Shown in pieces: positions 17,563-23,976 of a stretch of DNA of 64,000 nucleotides. Every line of letters begins with the position of its first letter. Position 1 is the first letter of the stretch. The position numbers and the translations under genes are program-made. This stretch comes from Rhodobacter huangdaonensis (GTDB lineage Bacteria > Pseudomonadota > Alphaproteobacteria > Rhodobacterales > Rhodobacteraceae): the NCBI RefSeq assembly GCF_004022465.1, contig NZ_SAVA01000004.1, positions 1 to 64,000 on the forward strand, written 5' to 3'. The notes beneath the pieces are model-generated. The model saw only the letters and a program-made list of their open reading frames with translations. It made no database searches and was not told where the DNA came from.

Positions 17563-18370
17563 TCCGACGCGGCCGCCCGGGCCCAGAATCATCGCCGTCG
17601 CCAACCAGAAGGGCGGGGTGGGCAAGACCACCACCGCCATCAATCTTGCCGCGGCGCTGGTCGAGGCCGGGCAGCGCGTGCTGCTGGTCGATCTCGACCC
17701 GCAGGGCAACGCCTCGACCGGGCTCGGCCTCGAGACCGAGGACCGGAAATCGAGCACCTACGAGCTGATCCTCGAAGATGCGCCGCTTTCCGCGGTGGTG
17801 CAGGAAACCCGTATTGCCGGTCTCTGGATCTGCCCGGCGACCACCGATCTGTCCTCGGCCGACATGGAGCTCGTGTCGAACGAAAAGCGCAGCTTCCTGC
17901 TGCATGACGCGCTGCGCCAGCCCGATATCGACGTCTTTGCGCTTGATTACGTGCTGATCGACTGCCCGCCGTCGCTCAATCAGCTGACGGTGAACGCGAT
18001 GGTCGCGGCGCATTCCGTTCTGGTGCCGCTGCAGGCGGAATTTTTCGCGCTCGAAGGCCTGTCGCAGCTGATGCTGACGATCCGCGAGGTGCGGCAGAGC
18101 GCCAATCGCGACCTGCGCATCGAGGGCGTGGTGCTGACCATGTATGACGTGCGCAACAACCTGTCGCAGCTGGTCGAGGCGGATGCGCGCAACACGCTGG
18201 GCGAGCTCGTGTTCCGCACGATGATTCCGCGCAACGTGCGGGTGTCCGAGGCGCCGTCCTATGCGATGCCGGTGACCAGCTATGATTCCGGCTCGCGCGG
18301 GGCGAGTGCCTATCGCGCGCTGGCGAGCGAACTTCTTGCGCGGCATGCCGCGGCGAAAACCAGGGGATAA
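17555..18370 (+). CDS. parA: Chromosome partitioning ATPase ParA
   Basis: Walker-type ATPase that moves ParB-parS complexes and so segregates the origin region. The 271-residue product contains the deviant Walker A KGGVGKTTT (residues 19-27), DLDPQGNAS, and the Walker B VLIDCPPSL. The start is the GTG at 17555 overlapping the rsmG stop; no ATG is closer to the Walker motif in a sensible position. Three bases separate its stop from the parB start. With two parS sites nearby this is clearly a chromosomal Par system, not a plasmid one. Confidence 0.95.
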   Translation: MSDPTRPPGPRIIAVANQKGGVGKTTTAINLAAALVEAGQRVLLVDLDPQGNASTGLGLETEDRKSSTYELILEDAPLSAVVQETRIAGLWICPATTDLSSADMELVSNEKRSFLLHDALRQPDIDVFALDYVLIDCPPSLNQLTVNAMVAAHSVLVPLQAEFFALEGLSQLMLTIREVRQSANRDLRIEGVVLTMYDVRNNLSQLVEADARNTLGELVFRTMIPRNVRVSEAPSYAMPVTSYDSGSRGASAYRALASELLARHAAAKTRG

Positions 18371-18373
18371 GGG

Positions 18374-19273
18374 ATGGCGGAAAAGAAACCCGAGCGGCGT
18401 GGTCTGGGGCGGGGCCTGTCGGCGCTGATGGCGGATGTCCATCTGGCACCCGCGGCCGAAGCCGCGGCGACGCCGCGCCGGGCGGAAATGTTCGTCCCGA
18501 TCGAGAATATCGAGCCTAATCCGGACCAGCCGCGCCGCGATTTCGAGCCCGAGGCGCTTGATGAACTTGCCGCCTCGATCCGCGAGAAGGGCGTCATCCA
18601 GCCGCTGATCGTGCGTCGCCATCCGCGCAAGGAGGGGCAATACGAGATCGTCGCCGGCGAACGCCGCTGGCGTGCCTCGCAGCTTGCCCAGCTGCACGAG
18701 CTGCCGGTGATTCTGCGCGAGTTCACCGATAACGAGGTGCTCGAGGTCGCGATCATCGAAAACATCCAGCGCGCCGATCTGAACCCGCTGGAAGAGGCGC
18801 TCAGCTATCGGTCGTTGATGGATCGTTTCGGCCATACCCAGGAAAAGGTGGCCGAGGCGCTGTCGAAAAGCCGCAGCCATATCGCGAACCTGCTGCGTCT
18901 GCTGAACCTGCCCGACGAGGTGCAGGGGATGCTGCGCGCCGGCAAGCTGAGCGCAGGCCATGCGCGCGCGATGATCACCGCGCCCGATCCGGTCAAGCTG
19001 GCACGCGATACCGTGGCCAAGGGGCTCTCGGTGCGCGATGTCGAACGACTGGCGAAAAAGTCGGTGACGCCGCCGGGCGAGGGGGCACCGAAGCCGCGCC
19101 GCCCGTCCGAGAAGGATGCCGATACCCGGGCGCTGGAAGGCGATCTGAGCGCTAGCGTTGGTATGAAGGTGGTAATCGACCACAAGGGGTCGGAAGGTGG
19201 CCTCGTCACCATCGCCTATCGCGACCTCGACGAGCTCGACCGGATCTGCTCGCTGCTCAGCGCCGGGCGCTGA
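18374..19273 (+). CDS. parB: Chromosome partitioning protein ParB
   Basis: CTP-dependent DNA-sliding clamp that loads at parS. The 299-residue product has the N-terminal ParA-interacting segment RGLGRGLSALM (residues 9-19), the CTP-binding motif GERRWRA (95-101), the ENIQR-x-DLNP-x-EEA segment, a helix-turn-helix around 140-180 (SKSRSHIANLLRLLNLP) and a C-terminal dimerisation domain from about 240. It ends three bases before the convergent hemW stop. Confidence 0.96.
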   Translation: MAEKKPERRGLGRGLSALMADVHLAPAAEAAATPRRAEMFVPIENIEPNPDQPRRDFEPEALDELAASIREKGVIQPLIVRRHPRKEGQYEIVAGERRWRASQLAQLHELPVILREFTDNEVLEVAIIENIQRADLNPLEEALSYRSLMDRFGHTQEKVAEALSKSRSHIANLLRLLNLPDEVQGMLRAGKLSAGHARAMITAPDPVKLARDTVAKGLSVRDVERLAKKSVTPPGEGAPKPRRPSEKDADTRALEGDLSASVGMKVVIDHKGSEGGLVTIAYRDLDELDRICSLLSAGR

Positions 19274-19276
19274 GGC

Positions 19277-20434
19277 TCAGGGCATCAATTCGCGGATCAC
19301 GCCATTGAGCACCGCGCGGCCCTCACGGGTGGCGCGGATCCGGCCATCGACGGTTTCCACCAGACCCAGCTCGCCCAGATCGGCGAGCTTTTCGGCGGGA
19401 AGGTCGGTGCCCGACAGCGCGCGATAGCGCGCCGGATCGATCCCCTCGTTCAGCCGCAGCCCGAACAGCAGGAATTCGACCGCCTGATCCTCGAGCGGCA
19501 ACGGCTCGCGCGGGAGTTCCCCCGAGCCACGCTGTTCCACGGCTTGCAGCCACAGGGCAGGGGCCTTGGGCGTCACCGTCGCTTGGCGGCTGCCGCCAAG
19601 GGTCAGCCGGCCATGCGCGCCGGGGCCGATGCCGGCGTAATCGCCATAGCGCCAATAGATCAGATTGTGCCGGCTTTCCGCGCCCTCTCGGGCGTGGTTC
19701 GACACTTCATAGGCCGGAAGCCCCGCCGCCTCGCAGATTTCCTGCGTGCGCAGATACATGTCGGCGGCCAGTTCCTCGTCGGGCAGGCCGGTCAGCTTGC
19801 CGGCCGCGGCGCGGCGGCCAAAGGCGGTGCCTTCCTCGATCGTCAGCTGATAAAGCGAAAAGTGATCCACGGCCATCGCCAGCGCCTCGCGCAGCTCGGC
19901 CTCCCAGGCGGTCAGGTCCTGATCCTGGCGGGCATAGATCAGATCGAAGCTGACGCGGTCGAAATGGCTGCGGGCGATGTCGAAGGCGACGCGGCCCTCG
20001 GCGGCGCTGTGCATCCGGCCAAGCCGCGCCAGATCGGTGTCGTTCAGTGCCTGCATCCCCATCGAGACGCGGTTCACCCCGCCTTCGGAATAGGCTCTGA
20101 ACCGGCTGGATTCGATGCTGGTGGGGTTCGCCTCGAGGGTGATCTCGATGTCATTTGCCTGCCGCCAGGTGCGCCGCACCCGCTCGAGGATCGCCGCCAC
20201 AAGGTCGGGGTCCATCAGCGAGGGGGTGCCGCCGCCGAAGAAGACCGAGTTCAGCACCCGGTCCTGCGTTTCGGCGCCCAGACGGTCGATCTCGGCAAGA
20301 TAGGCGCGCTGCCAGCGCGCCTGATCGATGTCCGCCGCCACATGGCTGTTGAAATCGCAATAGGGGCATTTGGCGGCACAGAAGGGCCAGTGCAGGTAAA
20401 GGCCGAACCCGCCGTGCCGCCAGTCGTCGCTCAT
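19277..20434 (-). CDS. hemW: Radical SAM haem chaperone HemW (HemN-like)
   Basis: Radical SAM protein that binds haem and delivers it to respiratory enzymes; long annotated as oxygen-independent coproporphyrinogen oxidase. The 385-residue product has Cys19-x3-Cys23-x2-Cys26 for the [4Fe-4S] cluster, followed by the FGGGTPSL glycine motif. It lacks the N-terminal extension and the extra Cys of genuine HemN, which favours HemW. Its ATG overlaps the stop of the upstream RdgB-Rid frame as ATGA, placing it last in rph-rdgB/rid-hemW. Confidence 0.9.
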   Translation of the reverse strand: MSDDWRHGGFGLYLHWPFCAAKCPYCDFNSHVAADIDQARWQRAYLAEIDRLGAETQDRVLNSVFFGGGTPSLMDPDLVAAILERVRRTWRQANDIEITLEANPTSIESSRFRAYSEGGVNRVSMGMQALNDTDLARLGRMHSAAEGRVAFDIARSHFDRVSFDLIYARQDQDLTAWEAELREALAMAVDHFSLYQLTIEEGTAFGRRAAAGKLTGLPDEELAADMYLRTQEICEAAGLPAYEVSNHAREGAESRHNLIYWRYGDYAGIGPGAHGRLTLGGSRQATVTPKAPALWLQAVEQRGSGELPREPLPLEDQAVEFLLFGLRLNEGIDPARYRALSGTDLPAEKLADLGELGLVETVDGRIRATREGRAVLNGVIRELMP

Positions 20435-21420
20435 CCCTTGAACGCCGTCACTTCGATCTCGATCTTCATCGCCGGGTTCACCAGCCCCGCGACGATCATC
20501 ATCGCGGCCGGGCGGATCTCGCCGAAGGTCTTGGACAGGGCGGGGATGATTTCCTCGACATAGGCCGCATCGGTGATGACGTAATTCGCCCGCACCACAT
20601 CGGCCATCGAGAAGCCCGCGCCTTCGAGAACCGCCTTGATCGTGGCAAGCGTGTTGCGCGCCTGATCCAGAACGCTGTCCGGGAAGGCCTTGCTCACCGG
20701 ATCGGCGCCGGTGGTGCCGGCGACGAAGCACCAACCGCCCTGCACCACGGCGCGCGAATAGCCAAGCTTCGGTTCATAGGGCGAGCCGCCCGAGATGTTC
20801 TGTCGTGCCATCTTCGCCTCGAAACATTGCACCAGCTTGCGGAAGGCATCCGCGCGGTGGCTGATCTGGTTCTTCTTCGCCGGGTCCATCTCGGCGAAGG
20901 TGATGTCATAGCCCTCGGGCTGGAACATCGGGTCGTAGCCATGGCCGTGCGCGCCGCGCATCGGCCAGACCAGCTGGCCCTCGGCCTTGCCCTCGAAGAC
21001 CTCGTCGTGGCCATCGGGCCAGGCGAGCACGAGGGTGGAGCGGAAGCGCGCGCGGCGCGGCAGCGGCGCGGCGATCTTCTCGCAGGCGTCCCAGGTGCGG
21101 GTCATCGCGAGGGTGAAGTCGCGCCCGGTCGGGGTTTCGGCCCAGTCGGCGGTATAGACACCGGGCGCGCCATCCAGCGCGTCCACCTCGATGCCGCTGT
21201 CGTCGGACAGCGCCGGCAGGCCGGTGGCCTTCGCCGCCGCATGCGCCTTGATCCGGGCATTGCCGACGAAGGTGGTCTCGGTTTCCTCGGGCTCGGGCAG
21301 GCCGAAATCGTCGTTCGACAGCACGGTGATGCCGAAGGGAGCGAGCAGCGCCCGCATCTCCTCCAGCTTGCCCTTGTTGTGGGTGGCGAACAGCAGCCTG
21401 TCGCCGGTGAATTTCCTCAT
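20431..21420 (-). CDS. rdgB: Fusion of RdgB (dITP/XTP pyrophosphatase) with a C-terminal Rid-family domain
   Basis: One uninterrupted 329-codon frame. Residues 1-203 are RdgB, which removes ITP and XTP from the nucleotide pool: ATHNKGKLEEM near the start, LSDDSGIEVDALDGAPGV around 70-87, and HGYDPMF with a C-terminal NQISHRADAFRKL. Residues 204-329 are a complete Rid/YjgF domain beginning MARQNISGG and ending KIEIEVTAFKG. The Rid domain lacks the Arg that is catalytic in RidA (the position before the final strand is Leu or Gly), so enamine deaminase activity is doubtful. There is no stop between the parts; an internal ATG at 20811, preceded by a weak GAGGCG, could also give a separate 126-residue Rid protein. 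The ATG at 21420 overlaps the rph stop. Confidence 0.85.
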   Translation of the reverse strand: MRKFTGDRLLFATHNKGKLEEMRALLAPFGITVLSNDDFGLPEPEETETTFVGNARIKAHAAAKATGLPALSDDSGIEVDALDGAPGVYTADWAETPTGRDFTLAMTRTWDACEKIAAPLPRRARFRSTLVLAWPDGHDEVFEGKAEGQLVWPMRGAHGHGYDPMFQPEGYDITFAEMDPAKKNQISHRADAFRKLVQCFEAKMARQNISGGSPYEPKLGYSRAVVQGGWCFVAGTTGADPVSKAFPDSVLDQARNTLATIKAVLEGAGFSMADVVRANYVITDAAYVEEIIPALSKTFGEIRPAAMMIVAGLVNPAMKIEIEVTAFKG

Positions 21421-22130
21421 GCCAGCGCCGCCTTCTGCGCCGTGACCAGCTGCGCCACGCCCGCCTCGGCAAGATCGAGCAGCCGGGTCATCTCGTCGCG
21501 CGAGAAGGTCGCGCCCTCGGCCGACATCTGCACTTCGATCAGCTTGCCGGCGCCGGTCATGATGAAGTTGCCATCGGTGCCCGCCTCGCTGTCCTCGGCA
21601 TAGTCGAGGTCGCACACCGGCTGGCCGGCGTAGATGCCGCAGGAGATCGCAGCGACATGGTCGAGCAGCGGATCCGAGGCGATCAGACCCGATTTCAGCA
21701 GCTTGTTGACCGCAAGGCGCAGCGCCACCCAGCCCCCGGTGATCGAGGCGCAGCGGGTGCCGCCATCGGCCTGGATCACGTCGCAGTCGATGACGATCTG
21801 GCGCTCACCAAGCGCCGAGCGGTCGACGCCGGCACGCAGCGCGCGGCCGATCAGGCGCTGGATCTCCTGGGTGCGGCCCGACTGCTTGCCCGCCGCCGCC
21901 TCGCGCCGGGTGCGCGAATTGGTGGCGCGCGGCAGCATGCCGTATTCCGCCGTCACCCAGCCAAGCCCGGTGCCCTTGAGGAACGACGGCGCCCGATCCT
22001 CGATCGTCGCGGTGCACAGAACGTGGGTGTCGCCGACCTTGATCAGGCACGAGCCCTCTGCATGTTTGGTCACGCCGGTTTCGATTGAAATCGGGCGGCA
22101 TTCACTTAGATTCCTGCCAGAGGGGCGCAT
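21417..22130 (-). CDS. rph: Ribonuclease PH
   Basis: Phosphorolytic 3'-5' exonuclease that trims tRNA precursors. The 237-residue product is full length, starts MRPSGR like most RNase PH proteins, and has the phosphate-binding TNSRTRREAAAGKQSGR region (residues 75-95) and the DCDVIQADGGTR motif. An AAAGGAC ribosome site precedes the ATG. It is first in rph-rdgB/rid-hemW and diverges from hrcA, a placement shared by many alphaproteobacteria. Confidence 0.96.
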   Translation of the reverse strand: MRPSGRNLSECRPISIETGVTKHAEGSCLIKVGDTHVLCTATIEDRAPSFLKGTGLGWVTAEYGMLPRATNSRTRREAAAGKQSGRTQEIQRLIGRALRAGVDRSALGERQIVIDCDVIQADGGTRCASITGGWVALRLAVNKLLKSGLIASDPLLDHVAAISCGIYAGQPVCDLDYAEDSEAGTDGNFIMTGAGKLIEVQMSAEGATFSRDEMTRLLDLAEAGVAQLVTAQKAALA

Positions 22131-22209
22131 GATCAGTCCTTTCGAAGAGTTTGCCTCATTTGAGGCCGCCCGCGCCGTGATGCAACCCCGAAGCAGGGCC
22201 CAGGCCTGA

Positions 22210-22237
22210 TTGACGGGGGCGACAGGGCGGCTTTAAT
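22210..22237 (+). promoter_or_regulatory. Sigma-70-type promoter for hrcA
   Basis: TTGACG at 22210-22215 and TTTAAT at 22232-22237 with a 16-bp spacer. Transcription would begin about six bases downstream, at or next to the hrcA ATG (22244), which predicts an almost leaderless transcript unless the second ATG (22256) is the true start. No CIRCE operator is seen nearby. Confidence 0.5.
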
Positions 22238-22243
22238 GCGGGG

Positions 22244-23317
22244 ATGAGCCACGCCATGCACGACCAGACACAACTTCTGACGGAACTCAATGATCGCTCG
22301 CGCGAGGTTTTCCGGCGGGTGGTCGAGGGCTACCTCGACACCGGCGATCCGGTGGGCTCGCGCAGCCTGACCCGACAGATGAGCGAGAAGCTTTCTGCCG
22401 CGACGATCCGCAACGTGATGCAGGATCTCGAATACATGGGGCTTCTGGGCAGCCCGCATGTCTCGGCCGGGCGGGTGCCGACGCAGCTCGGGCTGCGGAT
22501 GTTCGTCGACGGCTTCATGGAGGTCGGCGAGGTTCACGTGACCGATCGGCAGGCGCTCGACGCGACGCTGGGCGCAAACGAGCCCGGCGTGGGCTCGCTG
22601 CTCGACCGGGTCGGCGCGGCGCTGTCGGGCATCACCCATGGCGCGAGCCTGGTTCTGGCGCCGAAGCACGAGGCGCCGATCCGCCACATCGAATTCGTCT
22701 CGCTCGGGCCCGACCGGGCGCTGGTCGTGCTCGTCTTCGCCGACGGGCAGGTCGAGAACCGCGTCTTTACCCCGCCGCCCGGTCAGACCCCCTCGTCGAT
22801 GCGCGAGGCGGCGAATTTCCTCAATGCGCTGGCCGAGGGGCGCACGCTGAGCGAGCTGCGCGCCGATATCCGCGAAGAGATCGCCGCGCGCCGGCAGGAG
22901 CTTGACACGCTCGCCGCGGAACTGGTCGAAAGCGGGCTCGCGCAATGGGCCGATCAGGGCGCACCCTATGAGCGGCTGATCGTGCGCGGGCGCTCGAACC
23001 TGCTCGACGGCGAGGAGGATCTCGACCGGATCCGCTCGCTTTTCGACGATCTCGAGCGCAAGCGCGACATCGCCGAGTTCCTCGACCTGACCGAGGAAGG
23101 CGATGGTGTGCGCATTTTTATCGGCTCGGAGAACAAGCTTTTCTCACTTTCGGGTTCCTCTCTGGTCGTCTCTCCCTATATGAACGCAGATCGGAAGATC
23201 ATCGGTGCGGTCGGCGTGATCGGGCCCACGCGGCTGAATTACGGCCGGATCGTGCCGATTGTCGATTATACGGCGCAGCTGGTCGGGCGGGTTCTGTCCG
23301 GCCGCGGCAAGGGGTAG
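22244..23317 (+). CDS. hrcA: Heat-inducible transcription repressor HrcA
   Basis: Repressor of the groESL and related chaperone genes through CIRCE operators, with GroEL as co-regulator. The 357-residue product has an N-terminal winged helix (LNDRSREVFRRVVEGYLDTG, then TIRNVMQDLEYMGLL at about 50-64, and VSAGRVPT) and the C-terminal GAF-like region ending LGGR/VLSGRGKG-like residues. The ATG at 22244 gives MSHAMHDQ; the next ATG at 22256 is possible. Followed after four bases by grpE, the usual hrcA-grpE pair. Confidence 0.95.
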   Translation: MSHAMHDQTQLLTELNDRSREVFRRVVEGYLDTGDPVGSRSLTRQMSEKLSAATIRNVMQDLEYMGLLGSPHVSAGRVPTQLGLRMFVDGFMEVGEVHVTDRQALDATLGANEPGVGSLLDRVGAALSGITHGASLVLAPKHEAPIRHIEFVSLGPDRALVVLVFADGQVENRVFTPPPGQTPSSMREAANFLNALAEGRTLSELRADIREEIAARRQELDTLAAELVESGLAQWADQGAPYERLIVRGRSNLLDGEEDLDRIRSLFDDLERKRDIAEFLDLTEEGDGVRIFIGSENKLFSLSGSSLVVSPYMNADRKIIGAVGVIGPTRLNYGRIVPIVDYTAQLVGRVLSGRGKG

Positions 23318-23321
23318 GACC

Positions 23322-23867
23322 ATGACCGAGAAGAAAGACGAGATCCTGGAGGACCAGGAGCAGCTGAACGAGCCGCTGAACGAGGCGGCGGCAGGCTTTG
23401 ACGAGCTCGAAGCCCTGCGCGTCGAGCGCGACGAGTTCAGGGACCGCTTCATGCGTGCGCTGGCCGATGCCGAGAATGCCCGCAAGCGCGCCGATCGCGA
23501 CCGTCGCGAGGCCGAGAACTATGGTGGCTCGAAACTCGCGCGCGACATGCTGCCGGTGTTCGACGCGCTGAAACGCGCGCTCGATGCGGCGGGCGACGAG
23601 GTGCGGGCGGCGGCGCCGGCGCTGATCGAGGGCGTGGAACTGACGCAGCGCGAGCTGTTGAACGTGTTCAAGCGCCACGGCATTCAGGCGATCACGCCGC
23701 AGGTCGGCGACAAGTTCGACCCGCAGCAGCACGAGGCGATGTTCGAGGCGCCGGTGCCGGGCACCAGGGCGGGCGACATCATCCAGGTGATGGACAGCGG
23801 CTTCCTGCTGCATGACCGCCTGCTGCGCCCGGCCAAGGTCGGTGTCAGCTCGATGCCGAAGAGCTGA
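23322..23867 (+). CDS. grpE: Nucleotide exchange factor GrpE
   Basis: Co-chaperone that releases ADP from DnaK. The 181-residue product has an acidic N-terminus, a long coiled coil (about 28-70, RVERDEFRDRFMRALADAENARKR) and the C-terminal beta domain with the end motif RLLRPAKVGVS. The ATG at 23322 was preferred over in-frame upstream codons that lie inside hrcA. Second gene of hrcA-grpE; a strong terminator follows 39 bases after the stop. Confidence 0.95.
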   Translation: MTEKKDEILEDQEQLNEPLNEAAAGFDELEALRVERDEFRDRFMRALADAENARKRADRDRREAENYGGSKLARDMLPVFDALKRALDAAGDEVRAAAPALIEGVELTQRELLNVFKRHGIQAITPQVGDKFDPQQHEAMFEAPVPGTRAGDIIQVMDSGFLLHDRLLRPAKVGVSSMPKS

Positions 23868-23906
23868 GTCCCGGTGGGGACCCCGGGGGCTTTGCCCGTT
23901 CGGCGA

Positions 23907-23937
23907 AACGGCCTTCCATCGGAAGGCCGTTTTTTTT
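23907..23937 (+). terminator. Rho-independent terminator after grpE
   Basis: AACGGCCTTCC (23907-23917) and GGAAGGCCGTT (23921-23931) form an 11-bp stem with a three-base loop, followed by a run of T to 23937. It ends the hrcA-grpE transcript and separates it from the convergent mutS. Confidence 0.9.
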
Positions 23938-23943
23938 CGCCTT

Positions 23944-23976
23944 ACCCCCCAGGATATTTAAGGCAATTGGAAGATC
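23944..23976. repeat. Short intergenic motif resembling a Rhodobacterales repeat, copy A
   Basis: CCCCCCAGGATATTTAAGGCAA followed by TTGGAAGA resembles the second copy at 29029-29057 (CCCCCG-CGAGGTATTT-CGGGCAA-GATGAA). Such a C-run/GG-ATATTT/GGCAAGATGAA block is, to my recollection, frequent between genes in Rhodobacteraceae. Function unknown. Only two copies are seen here, so the call is tentative. Confidence 0.35.

Noticed and set aside
22131..22243. Possible CIRCE operator before hrcA
   Set aside because: The TTAGCACTC-N9-GAGTGCTAA pattern is not present; CCTCATTTGAGG is only a short unrelated palindrome.
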